Below, in pieces: positions 40,867 through 49,674 of a stretch of DNA of 64,000 nucleotides. Each line of letters opens with the position of its first letter. Position 1 is the stretch's first letter. The position numbers and the translations under genes were made by a program. The notes under the pieces are model-generated. The model did not search any database. It was not told where the DNA came from and saw only the letters and a list, made by a program, of their open reading frames with translations. The stretch comes from Minicystis rosea (lineage in GTDB: Bacteria > Myxococcota_A > Polyangia > Polyangiales > Polyangiaceae): assembly GCA_001931535.1 (NCBI GenBank), contig CP016211.1:8417703-8481702 (forward strand), written 5' to 3'.

Positions 40867-42315
40867 TCAGCGCTTCCGCCGGCGCACGCTGCACGCCGCC
40901 GCCAGCGCCAGCACCACCGCCGACCACGCGCCGGCATCGCGCTCCGGCGCGCTCACCGCGCACCCCGAATCCTGTTGCACGGGCGGCTCCTCCACGGGCG
41001 GCTTCCCTGCATCCGTCCCCGCATCCACCACCCCGGCGTCTTCCTCCATGCCGGCATCCATCTCTTCTTCTTCGCCCTCCGGCGTGACGTATTTCGCATC
41101 CAGCGTCGGGCACGGCGACGGCGGCGGCGCGCCTTGCGGCTCGTCGCAATCCCCGCCGGGCGAAGACGGCGTACAGGTGGTGAACGAGATCTCTTGATCC
41201 GCCGACGGCGAAGCGCCGCTCAGCGTCTTGATCCCTTTGCCGAGAACGGCCGTGTACTTCGTCCCCGGCTTCCACGGAACCATCGCCTCCACGCGAAGCA
41301 CGTTGGCCCATTGGTCGCCGCGGAAGACATCCACCTTCGAAGGGATCACGTTCCCCATGTCGTCGCGGAGGATCACCGAATTGTCATCGATGGTCGTGCG
41401 ATCCATGCCCTCGCCGAAGAAGAAGAGCACCTTCCCATCCGGCCGCGTCGGATCGAGCGTCACCAGCGGATAAGCCTCCTCGGGATAGGTGCCAATCACG
41501 ACGCCGTCAGCACTTTTCCCACCGTCCAAACGGCGGAGGATCTCGCGATAATACCCGAGCACCACCTTGGCCCCGTGCGCATATCCACCGGGCGTCCGCG
41601 GATCACGGAAATGGGATCGCGACCACGGATACTTCTGCCCGTAATCGTCGGCGCCCACGTGGAGCAGCTTGGTCACCACGGCGACGCCGCTCCGCGCCGT
41701 GGACATCGCATCTTCGATGGCGTCGGGCGTGACGGCGTGCGGGATCTTCTGGACGTAGACGTCCGAAAGCAGCTTGGCGTCGAAGGCCGGCTCCGGGACG
41801 TAGAACCGCGGCATGTCGTGGACGAGGAAGATATCCATCGCCGTATCGAGGCTGTCCGTGTCCGCCGGCTCCACCTGCTCCGCGCGCGCGTACAGGAGCG
41901 CATCGAACGTCGAGTCGGTGATCCCGTGCGCCGCCGCGCCCATGAGGAACGCGACCTGCGCGGCGCCCTCGGGATCGTCGAGCGGCGACGCGTACCGCTC
42001 GCGCAGCGTCTGGATGTATCCCTCGATGTACTGCTCCCAGTGCGCGATCTCGCCCTGATCGTGATCGGGCGCGGTGTACCCCGAGTCGGGGAAGATGGCG
42101 CCGTTCGCCAAGTGGAGCGCATGCGCATCGAAGAGCGCCCGTAGCCGAGTGTCCTTGGCCTGCTCCGCGGCGCACTGGGCCATGTACATGTGCCCTTGCA
42201 TCCCCGTCGCCGCCGCCTCCCCTGCGAAGCCGAGCGCCGCGAGGGCAGCCGACAGCGCCACGACGCACCGAGCACGAAGCGATCGCCCACCGAACGAAGA
42301 TCGATCACGAGCCAT
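40867..42315 (-). CDS. Secreted zinc-dependent phospholipase C-like protein with MYXO-CTERM-type tail
   Basis: 482 residues from the ATG at 42315, with GGAGGG 5 bases upstream. Signal peptide about residues 1-36 (cut near EAAA-TG). Residues ~37-250 match the zinc-dependent phospholipase C family: GMQGHMYMAQCAAEQ, HLANGAIFPDSGY, and FLMGAAAHGITDSTFDAL with histidines and acids for metal. A beta-rich domain follows (~300-400, ending ISFTTCTP), then an acidic/Asp-Ala linker. The C-terminus has Cys, a hydrophobic segment (WSAVVLALAAACSV) and RRRKR, as in MYXO-CTERM proteins processed by myxosortase. It would thus be cell-surface anchored. Catalytic competence is inferred, not shown. Confidence 0.85.
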   Translation of the reverse strand: MARDRSSFGGRSLRARCVVALSAALAALGFAGEAAATGMQGHMYMAQCAAEQAKDTRLRALFDAHALHLANGAIFPDSGYTAPDHDQGEIAHWEQYIEGYIQTLRERYASPLDDPEGAAQVAFLMGAAAHGITDSTFDALLYARAEQVEPADTDSLDTAMDIFLVHDMPRFYVPEPAFDAKLLSDVYVQKIPHAVTPDAIEDAMSTARSGVAVVTKLLHVGADDYGQKYPWSRSHFRDPRTPGGYAHGAKVVLGYYREILRRLDGGKSADGVVIGTYPEEAYPLVTLDPTRPDGKVLFFFGEGMDRTTIDDNSVILRDDMGNVIPSKVDVFRGDQWANVLRVEAMVPWKPGTKYTAVLGKGIKTLSGASPSADQEISFTTCTPSSPGGDCDEPQGAPPPSPCPTLDAKYVTPEGEEEEMDAGMEEDAGVVDAGTDAGKPPVEEPPVQQDSGCAVSAPERDAGAWSAVVLALAAACSVRRRKR

Positions 42316-42347
42316 GATGCCCTCCACGATATCACCGCTCCCGCGGC

Positions 42348-44207
42348 TCAGAACCCGTAGATGTGCACGTTGTCGAGACGCCAGCCCTTGGCGAAGGGGT
42401 CGCCCGTCGTCGTCTGATCGTCGTAACGGAAGCGCATGTAGAACGCCCCCTTCCCCGCGGCCTTGGTGGAGATGTCGATCGCCGCGTGCCCAGCCTGGTC
42501 CGTCGTGTAGCTCGCCACGGGAGACCAGGCGATGCCATCGGTCGACAGCTCGATGGCCCCCAAATCCGCGCTCCCCGTCGCGTGCTCGAAGGCTTGATCC
42601 AGCTCGACGACCACCTGCGTCAGCCCCGCGGCATCGAGCTCCGGCGAGGTGAGGATCTCCCCGTGCAGCGAGGTGTTCGGGAGATCGTGCACCAAGGCAT
42701 AGGGATCGGTCGAGCTCGCTCCCGTGGTGTTGTCCCAGGTGCAGCCGGCAGCAGGATCGCAATGAATCCACGTCTGCCCATCACCCCCGAAATCGGTGAC
42801 CACGAAGGGCGCGAGCCCCGATGCGAAATCGACGCTCAACAAGTCCTTGGGCTTTTGACAGGTCCCCGCATGGCAAATCGTGCCGGTCGCGCAGCGCTGA
42901 TTGGCATTCACGGGATCGCAGGCCGCGCCCAGGGAGAGCACCTCCACGGTGGAGAGGCTCAAGGCATAGGGCCCCACGTCGACTGCGCTGAAGCCGCCCA
43001 CGAGCACGTAATACGTGCCCGCCGCGAGATCCCGCGCCACAAGCGACTCCGAGCCGCCCGCGCCCCGCACGTCGGCACAAGCGATCTCGGCGCCCGTGCC
43101 GCAGGGCATTCCGCTGACGGAGAGCACGATGTCGTAGCCCGCCGACGGCGAGCTCGCCGAGACCACGAGATCGGAGGTCTTGTTCACCTCGACCACGTAC
43201 ACCGCATCGGGCGCGTCGGCCGAGCACGCCGAGGTCAGACTACCATGGTGGAGATCGGTGGCGAGCGTGACGCCCGCCCACGTCCCCTCCCCTGCGGGGC
43301 TCGGCGCGGCGCACGTCCCCGAGGCCGGCTCCGCGGTCGCGGGCACCTCGGTGATGTGGAGATCGTAGGGCCCGACATCCATGGATGCATATCCGGAGAC
43401 GACGATGAACACCGTCGTTCCAGCCGGCAAATAGCCCGTGGTGAGCGCCCCGGAGAGGCTTTGGGGGCCGTCCTCGCCACAAGCCAGCTCCTTGCTCGGG
43501 TCCTGGCAATCGAGGTAGGCCCACACCGCGGTATCGACCAAGGTGCCATTCCCCTCGGCCTCGATCTGGAGCACCGCCGGGTGCCCGCCGACCCGATAGC
43601 GATGCACGACCCGTGGAACACCGATGGTCCCGGCGGAACAGCTCGGCGGCGCGCCGAACGTCGAATTGGTCGCCCCCATCGTGGTGCCGGCATAGGTGAC
43701 CACGTTGCCGGCGACGGTGACTTTGTTGGGATCGTTCAGATCGATCGCATCACCACACACCGTGCCTGGCTCGACTTGGCAGCTCGCCGCGCAGCCGTCG
43801 CCGGCCGCGGTGTTGCCGTCGTCGCACGATTCGCCCGGCTCGAGGAGGCCATTGCCACACGTCGCTTCGAAGGCGCAGGCCGATGAGCAACCGTCGCCAG
43901 CCTTGGTGTTGCCGTCGTCGCACGACTCGCTGCCTTGCGTGACGCCGTCGCCGCACACCGCAGCACCGCCGGTGCCCCCCGTGCCGGAGCTGCTCGAGGT
44001 GCTCGCCGAGCTCGAGGAGCTCGAAGTGGTGGAGGAGCTGCTGCTCGATGTCGTCGCGCCACCGGTCGCGCCGGTCGAGCTGCTGCTGGACGCCGGTGAT
44101 CCGCCGGTGCCGGCGCCGCCCGTGCCCGGGCTCTCGCCGCCGCCGCAGGCGACGATGGCCGCCGAGCCGAGGACCAATGAAGCAACGCGCGCAGCAGAGA
44201 GAGCCAT
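42348..44207 (-). CDS. Ser-linker lipoprotein with myxobacterial Cys-rich (DUF4215) repeats
   Basis: 619 residues; TGGAGG precedes the ATG at 44207. Lipobox IVAC (Cys21), then a ~65-residue Gly/Ser/Thr linker. Two DUF4215-type repeats follow (CGDGVTQGSESCDDGNTKAG; CGNGLLEPGESCDDGNTAAG). Two tandem beta-sandwich domains of pre-peptidase C-terminal (PPC) type come next (LQIEAEGNGTLVDTAVWAYL...; YDIVLSVSGMPC...TYYVLVGGF), then a Cys pair and a C-terminal jelly-roll-like domain ending WRLDNVHIYGF. No catalytic site is seen. It is an outer-surface protein by prediction. It ends 32 bases before the phospholipase-like gene, in the same direction, so the two probably form an operon. Confidence 0.87.
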   Translation of the reverse strand: MALSAARVASLVLGSAAIVACGGGESPGTGGAGTGGSPASSSSSTGATGGATTSSSSSSTTSSSSSSASTSSSSGTGGTGGAAVCGDGVTQGSESCDDGNTKAGDGCSSACAFEATCGNGLLEPGESCDDGNTAAGDGCAASCQVEPGTVCGDAIDLNDPNKVTVAGNVVTYAGTTMGATNSTFGAPPSCSAGTIGVPRVVHRYRVGGHPAVLQIEAEGNGTLVDTAVWAYLDCQDPSKELACGEDGPQSLSGALTTGYLPAGTTVFIVVSGYASMDVGPYDLHITEVPATAEPASGTCAAPSPAGEGTWAGVTLATDLHHGSLTSACSADAPDAVYVVEVNKTSDLVVSASSPSAGYDIVLSVSGMPCGTGAEIACADVRGAGGSESLVARDLAAGTYYVLVGGFSAVDVGPYALSLSTVEVLSLGAACDPVNANQRCATGTICHAGTCQKPKDLLSVDFASGLAPFVVTDFGGDGQTWIHCDPAAGCTWDNTTGASSTDPYALVHDLPNTSLHGEILTSPELDAAGLTQVVVELDQAFEHATGSADLGAIELSTDGIAWSPVASYTTDQAGHAAIDISTKAAGKGAFYMRFRYDDQTTTGDPFAKGWRLDNVHIYGF

Positions 44208-44358
44208 CCTGCCTCCAGATGCCGACGTATACCTGTGCTCCGGCGCCGCGGGTACGGCCGAGACGGGGTTCGGATCAACCGCGCTGCACGATTGCGCCCG
44301 GACCCCAAGATCGAGCCTCCGGAAACATCGAGGGCACGTCGTTGTCCACCTCCCTCCG

Positions 44359-46227
44359 ATGCGATCCGCGCTGCTCGCGATCCCTCTCGCGCTCCTCGCC
44401 GCCTGCGGCCACGCGCCCGAGGCGGCCACCTCCATCCCACCACCACCGGGCCGCGCCGCGCGCGGTGGCAGCCTCGTCATCGATCGCGAGCACGCGATCG
44501 CCTGGGCCGCCGACGCCGACAACCAGGTCATCCATCGGGTGGATCTCGTCTCCCTCGCGGTCACCACGCACCCCGTCGAAGGCATGCCCGAGCAAATCGT
44601 GACGAGCGGCGATCGCCTCGCGGTGACGCTGCGCGATCGCAACGTCGTGGCCCTCTTCGACGTCACGCCCGAGGGCGCGATCGAGCCCGTCGCCGAAGCG
44701 CACGTGCCCTGCGATCCCTTCGGCCTCGCGCTCACGCCGCAGCACGAGATCCTCGTCACCTCGGCCTTCTGTCACGCGGTCACCGCGCTCGACGAGAGCA
44801 CGCTCGACACGATCTGGAGCGTCGATGTCGCCCGCGAGCCGCGCGCCGTCCTCTCGACGCCGGACGGGACGCGCGCCTACGTCACCCACGTCGTCGGCGA
44901 CTCCCTCACGGCCCTCGATCTCGGCGCCGAGACGCCCACACCGCGCCGCATCCGCGCCCTCGGCGGCGTCTATCGCAACCGCGTCGATCAAGCCATCGGC
45001 GCCGGCACGCTCCACCCTTCGGCCTCGCTCGCCTACAGCGCGGTGCTCTCCGAGTCGGGCAGCCGCCTCTTCGTGCCTCATCTCACCGAGCAAAACGGCG
45101 CTTCCACGACGCGCTCCATTCCAGGTGCCTATGGCGGCGTGCCCGTCGAAGAAGAGACCTCGTTCGCCAGCGTGGCCGTCCTCTCGACCCACGACGAGCA
45201 TGTCGCCGGCGGCGACGTCTCCGCCTCGCGACGCGAGACGCTCGACAAAGTCACCTTCGTCGCCCCCGATCCCTCGCTCGGCTTCGTCGTCGCCCCCGAG
45301 CCCGCGCGCTGCCGGCAAGCGCGCGCCGCCGCGATGGCGGGTGATCGCCTCTTCGTCGCCTCGCAGGGAACGGGAGAGCTCTTCGAGCTCGACGCCCGCG
45401 CCCTCGATCCCGCGATGAGCATGCGCCGCCGCTTCAACGTCGGTATCGGCCCCAAGGGTGTCGACGTCGATCGTGCTTTGGGCGTCGCCGTCGTGTGGAG
45501 TCAGCTCTCCCACGAGATCGCCGTCGTCTCGTTGGGCTCCGGCGCCGTCGAGCGCCGCGTGATCGCGAGCGACCCTTTGCCGCCTGCGCTCTCCAAAGGC
45601 CGGAAGCTCTTCACCACCGAGCTCGATCGCCGCATCTCCCGTGACGGCCGCGCCTGCGCGAGCTGCCACCCCGACGGCCGCGAGGATGGTTTGGTGTGGA
45701 AGCTCGGCGCCGGCCCGCGCCAAACACCGATGCTCGTGGGAAGGCTCGATCGCGGCCCTTATGCCTGGCAGGCCAAGCACGATCGCCTTCAAGACAACAT
45801 GCGTGAAACCATGGGTCGCCTCGGCGGCGCCGGCCTCTCCGAAGCCGAGCTCGACGATCTCGCGGCCTACCTCCAAAAGGGCCTCATCCCACCAGCCCGC
45901 GAAGCGCGCCCGCTCGATGCGCTGGCGCGGCGCGGTCGGGCGCTCTTCACCTCCGAGGCCGTCGGTTGCTCGGGCTGCCACCGGCTCGACATGGAGGCGA
46001 GCGATCGCAGTCTCCACGACGTCGGCTCGCGATCGAAGACCGACACGGCCTCGACCTTCCGCACACCGCCTCTTCTCTACGTCGGTTACACCGCGCCTTA
46101 CTTCCACGACGGGCGTTATCAAACGTTGGAGCAGCTCCTCGACGACAACCTCGATCGCATGGGCCAAACCACCCACCTCTCCCGCGACGATCTGCGCGCG
46201 ATCGCCGCTTTCCTGCGCACCCTATGA
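44359..46227 (+). CDS. Diheme cytochrome c lipoprotein with beta-propeller domain
   Basis: 622 residues; lipobox LAAC (Cys16). The first ~400 residues form YVTN-like propeller blades (HRVDLVSLAVTTHPVEGMPE; VLSTPDGTRAYVTHVVGDSL). The C-terminal ~215 residues carry two heme c motifs, CASCH and CSGCH, and the MauG/diheme peroxidase-like segment TFRTPPLLYVGYTAPYFHDGRY. Diheme proteins of this family act as peroxidases or in post-translational modification; a periplasmic or outer-membrane electron-transfer role is likely. The gene ends in ATGA overlap with the next, implying coupled translation. It is divergent from the lipoprotein at 42348. Confidence 0.9.
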   Translation: MRSALLAIPLALLAACGHAPEAATSIPPPPGRAARGGSLVIDREHAIAWAADADNQVIHRVDLVSLAVTTHPVEGMPEQIVTSGDRLAVTLRDRNVVALFDVTPEGAIEPVAEAHVPCDPFGLALTPQHEILVTSAFCHAVTALDESTLDTIWSVDVAREPRAVLSTPDGTRAYVTHVVGDSLTALDLGAETPTPRRIRALGGVYRNRVDQAIGAGTLHPSASLAYSAVLSESGSRLFVPHLTEQNGASTTRSIPGAYGGVPVEEETSFASVAVLSTHDEHVAGGDVSASRRETLDKVTFVAPDPSLGFVVAPEPARCRQARAAAMAGDRLFVASQGTGELFELDARALDPAMSMRRRFNVGIGPKGVDVDRALGVAVVWSQLSHEIAVVSLGSGAVERRVIASDPLPPALSKGRKLFTTELDRRISRDGRACASCHPDGREDGLVWKLGAGPRQTPMLVGRLDRGPYAWQAKHDRLQDNMRETMGRLGGAGLSEAELDDLAAYLQKGLIPPAREARPLDALARRGRALFTSEAVGCSGCHRLDMEASDRSLHDVGSRSKTDTASTFRTPPLLYVGYTAPYFHDGRYQTLEQLLDDNLDRMGQTTHLSRDDLRAIAAFLRTL

Positions 46228-47042
46228 GCGCCTCCCGCACTGCCACCTTCGCGGCCGCCGCCTTCTTCACGTCGGGCCTCTCCCTCGATCCCGCCGCGGC
46301 CATACCCGATCACGTCGCCCGCCCGCGCCCCGTGATCACGCTCGACCACGCGATCACGGAAGCGCCCGGCGCCGTCGAAGCCACGGAGACGCCCGTCCCC
46401 GCCGACGTGACCATCGAAGTCACCGCCGACGCCCGCAGCGGTCACCGCGTGATGGTGCAACGCAAAGGCTATCTGGTGTCCCTCCGCCACGAGGACGCCC
46501 GCGCCGCCGGTGAGGATTGGGCCGCGATGCACCTCGCCAAACGCCCCACGACAAAGCACGGTGCCGAAGCCCGCGATCGCCTCGTCTGGGAAACGACACA
46601 TCCCTCCACGCTCCAAACGACACGCGGCCTCGCCATCCTCTCCGTGGTGGGCGACACCATGCGTGCCACGCTCTCATCGGCACGCGCGCCCGAGCCCGCC
46701 GGCGCCTGGAAAAGCAAACACGCCACCTGCGCCGCACACCGCGACGGCCTCGGCGGCTTCACCACACTCTGTCGCTTCGACAAGACCACGAAGCACCTCG
46801 GCGTCGCCAACGTCACCGGCGCACGCACGCTCGACGACGTCTGGATCACCTCGGGCCCGAGCCCCATCGTCCGCCTCGATCTCCCTCGCCGGGAAGGCAG
46901 CGCCGAAGGCCGCATCATCGGCTTCTCCTTCGGCCAAACGGGCGTCGTCCTCCGCACCGAAGCGAGCTTCCCCGAAGGCGAGCCAGCCACGCTGCTGCTC
47001 GAAGAGTCGGAGCGCTCCCAGCCACAAGCACCCTCGTTTTGA
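46224..47042 (+). CDS. Secreted protein coupled to diheme cytochrome gene, unknown function
   Basis: 272 residues. The ATG at 46224 overlaps the TGA of the cytochrome gene. N-terminal segment ATFAAAAFFTSGLSLDPAAA is a likely signal peptide. The rest is beta-rich with no family I recognise (VTIEVTADARSGHRVMVQRK; ADGTM-like SVVGDTMRATLSSARA), two cysteines (CAAHRDGLGGFTTLC) that could pair, and a C-terminal strand region (GRIIGFSFGQTGVVLRTEAS). The coupling suggests it works with the cytochrome, perhaps as its substrate or partner. Confidence 0.7.
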   Translation: MSASRTATFAAAAFFTSGLSLDPAAAIPDHVARPRPVITLDHAITEAPGAVEATETPVPADVTIEVTADARSGHRVMVQRKGYLVSLRHEDARAAGEDWAAMHLAKRPTTKHGAEARDRLVWETTHPSTLQTTRGLAILSVVGDTMRATLSSARAPEPAGAWKSKHATCAAHRDGLGGFTTLCRFDKTTKHLGVANVTGARTLDDVWITSGPSPIVRLDLPRREGSAEGRIIGFSFGQTGVVLRTEASFPEGEPATLLLEESERSQPQAPSF

Positions 47043-47173
47043 TCGAGGAGATGGCTTGTCCGCAAGCCCGCCCACCAATCGCTCTCGATTGCAACCCATT
47101 TCGTCCTCAAAATGGCAGTCGGTCGGACGCGCACTCGTTTGAACGCCCGGCGCGCGCCTGCAACAGAGAGCCC

Positions 47174-48712
47174 ATGCGCTCTCTGCAGCTCGCCCTCACA
47201 GCCGCGCCTCTCGTCTCGCTCCTCGTATCCATGTCCGCGTGTAGCTCCGGTGGGGGCGGCGGGACCGGCGGTGGCTCCGGCGGCGCGACCTCTTCCTCTT
47301 CCGCCGCATCTGGTGGCGCGACATCCTCCAGCAGCGCCACCTCATCGTCGTCCTCGGGCACCGGCGGCGCGACGTCTTCTTCTTCGTCCAGCGGCGGCAC
47401 CGGCGGCGCGACGTCATCATCATCTTCTTCGTCCAGCAGCGGCACCGGCGGCGCGGGCGGCTCGTCCACCTGCGCGGCGCCCGCGTGGGGCAAGCGCTTC
47501 GGCGATACGCAGGACGACGAGGGCTACGACCTCGCCACGGATTCGAGCGGCAACGTGGGTATCGTCGGCCGCTACAAAGGCACCATCGATCTCGGCGGCG
47601 GCCCGCTCACCGGCGGCGGCCTCTTCGTGGCGAAGCTCGATGCGAGCGGCACTCATCTGTGGAGCCGGCGCATCGACAGCAAGCAGACGGACATCTTCTC
47701 GCGGGCCGGCATCACCTTCGACAGCAGCGACAACCTGCTCGTCGGCGGAGGCGCGTTGGCCGACGCGAGCAACGTCATTCAGCTCGGCGGAGGCACGCTC
47801 CCCAGCACCGACAAGACCTATGGTGATGCGTTCATCGCCAAGTACGGTCCTTCGGGCAACTTCCTTTGGGGCACGCTCCTCGAGACGGACACCGTCGATC
47901 CGAGCTTCCCCAAGTACACGAATCAGATGGTCCAGTCCCTCGTGACCGACCCCTCGAACAACATCATCGCCGTTCACACCATGCCAGCACCGTTCGGGGG
48001 CGGAGGCACGACGCAGGCAACCAAGCTGGACGCGAGTGGCAACACCGTGTGGACGAAGGGCTATGGGTCCATGGGCCCGACGTGGAACCTCGTCGCCACC
48101 GACGGTGCCGGCAACGTCCTGCTCGCCGGCGAGACGACCTACTCGTTCGACCTCGGCTGCGGCGCGCTCCCCGTCGACAACACCGCTTTCCCCTCCGTTC
48201 AAGCCAATACCTTCGTCGCCAAGCTCGATCCCTCGGGCAACTGCGTCTGGAGCCACGGATTCGTCAACACCCGCTCTCCCTCCGTCGCCGTCACGGCCGC
48301 AGGCGACATCTACTTTTCGGTCGAGGCCGGCTTGGCCCAAGCGACGGCCCCCGATTTCGGCTGCGGCGCCAACGGATTCGGCGTCGGTCACGTGGTCAAG
48401 CTCGACGGCGCCGGGACGTGCGTTTGGGACAAGGCCAACATCAATGGCATGCTCGCGCTGAAGTCGGGAGGCAACGTGTTCGGCGGCGGCGTCTTCGGCA
48501 CCCCGGCGGCCTTCAGCCTCTTCGAGCTGGATCCGAGCGGAAACCCGGTGTGCACGCGCGCCTGCACGGGGACGGGACAGCAGACGTCACGCAAAGCCGC
48601 CTTCGGATCCACCCACGGCTATCTCACCGGCTCCGCCTCGGGAACGTTGGATTGCGGCACCGGCCCGCTCGTCAGCAGCGGCGGTCTCGACGCCTTCCTC
48701 TTCGGATTCTAA
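47174..48712 (+). CDS. SBBP-type beta-propeller lipoprotein
   Basis: 512 residues; the ATG at 47174 yields a signal peptide with lipobox MSAC (Cys23), followed by a ~75-residue Gly/Ser/Thr linker. The body contains the SBBP-like blades GNVGIVGRYKGTIDLGGGPL with FVAKLDASGTHLWSRR, and later AFIAKYGPSGNFLWG, FVAKLDPSGNCVWSHG and VKLDGAGTCVWDK. Such propellers are frequent in myxobacterial lipoproteins and have no assigned activity; ligand or polysaccharide binding is only a guess. Transcription direction matches the two upstream genes, ~130 bases away. Confidence 0.88.
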   Translation: MRSLQLALTAAPLVSLLVSMSACSSGGGGGTGGGSGGATSSSSAASGGATSSSSATSSSSSGTGGATSSSSSSGGTGGATSSSSSSSSSGTGGAGGSSTCAAPAWGKRFGDTQDDEGYDLATDSSGNVGIVGRYKGTIDLGGGPLTGGGLFVAKLDASGTHLWSRRIDSKQTDIFSRAGITFDSSDNLLVGGGALADASNVIQLGGGTLPSTDKTYGDAFIAKYGPSGNFLWGTLLETDTVDPSFPKYTNQMVQSLVTDPSNNIIAVHTMPAPFGGGGTTQATKLDASGNTVWTKGYGSMGPTWNLVATDGAGNVLLAGETTYSFDLGCGALPVDNTAFPSVQANTFVAKLDPSGNCVWSHGFVNTRSPSVAVTAAGDIYFSVEAGLAQATAPDFGCGANGFGVGHVVKLDGAGTCVWDKANINGMLALKSGGNVFGGGVFGTPAAFSLFELDPSGNPVCTRACTGTGQQTSRKAAFGSTHGYLTGSASGTLDCGTGPLVSSGGLDAFLFGF

Positions 48713-48885
48713 TCCTCGCCCCCCTCGGCCCGCCGTGAGCTCGCGCGCTCGCGGCGGAGCCACCGTGCGGGCTCGTGCTCGCCGTCGCCTGCGCCGCGAT
48801 CATCCAGCACGTACGCCGCGGATGCGTCCGGCGCGCGTGCCTTGACCGCACCATCGCCGAGCGTCAGCCTGCCGAGCGGTCTCCC

Positions 48886-49581
48886 GTGACGGCCCCATCC
48901 AAGCTCTCTCCAGCGAAGCTCGCAGCCACCATGCTTTACCTGCTGGCTTGGCCGGCGGGCCAACTGTGGTTGTCCGGTGACTTTCGCTGGATCGAGGGCT
49001 GGCTCTTCGGCGCTTGGTTCGTGTGCATCTCCGCGGTCTGCATCGTCTGGCTCTACCGCAAGGATCCGGCCCTCCTCGCCGAGCGCTACCGCATGCCCGG
49101 CAGCGGTGGGCAATCGCGCGCCGACGCCGTCATCGTGTTGGCGCTGCTCCTCGGATTCATCGCGTGGATGGCCGCGCCGGCGCTCGACGTGCGCTTCGGC
49201 TGGACACCGCGCTTGCCTCGATGGCTCGAAGTCGTCGGAGGAGCCCTGTTGATCGGGGCGGGCTTCTTCCTCTTTCGCGCGTTCACCGACAACACGTTCC
49301 TCTCCGGCCTCGTGCGCATTCAAACGGAGCGCAAACATCAAGTCGTGACCACGGGTGTTTATGGCTTCGTCCGCCACCCCATGTACCTCGGCGCCACCCT
49401 GATGTTCGTCGGCGGCCCGTTGCTCTTGGGATCCATCATGGGCGTGCTGGCCGGCCTCGCCCTCGTTCTCTTGCTCATGTGGCGCATCCGCGGCGAGGAG
49501 GCTTTGCTCGTACGCGAGCTCGAAGGCTACGAGGCCTATCGAGAGAAGGTGCGATGGCGCCTGGTGCCGCACGTCTGGTGA
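48886..49581 (+). CDS. ICMT/PEMT-family integral membrane methyltransferase
   Basis: 231 residues from the GTG at 48886; an ATG at 48931 would remove 15 residues. Four or five hydrophobic helices are visible (LYLLAWPAGQLWLS, FGAWFVCISAVCIVWL, VIVLALLLGFIAWMA, VVGGALLIGAGFFLF, IMGVLAGLALVLLLMW). The family signature is present: TTGVYGFVRHPMYLG, then RGEEALLVRELEGYEAYREK. These enzymes methylate isoprenylcysteine or other small or lipid substrates with S-adenosylmethionine in the membrane. The bacterial substrate is unknown. Confidence 0.9.
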   Translation: MTAPSKLSPAKLAATMLYLLAWPAGQLWLSGDFRWIEGWLFGAWFVCISAVCIVWLYRKDPALLAERYRMPGSGGQSRADAVIVLALLLGFIAWMAAPALDVRFGWTPRLPRWLEVVGGALLIGAGFFLFRAFTDNTFLSGLVRIQTERKHQVVTTGVYGFVRHPMYLGATLMFVGGPLLLGSIMGVLAGLALVLLLMWRIRGEEALLVRELEGYEAYREKVRWRLVPHVW

Positions 49582-49674
49582 GCGGAGATCCTTCGAGGTC
49601 GAACAATTCCATGACCGAGCGGGAAATCTCGCGTCGATTGGAACCCGCGCCGCACCTCGGTGTCGGCCGCGGGG

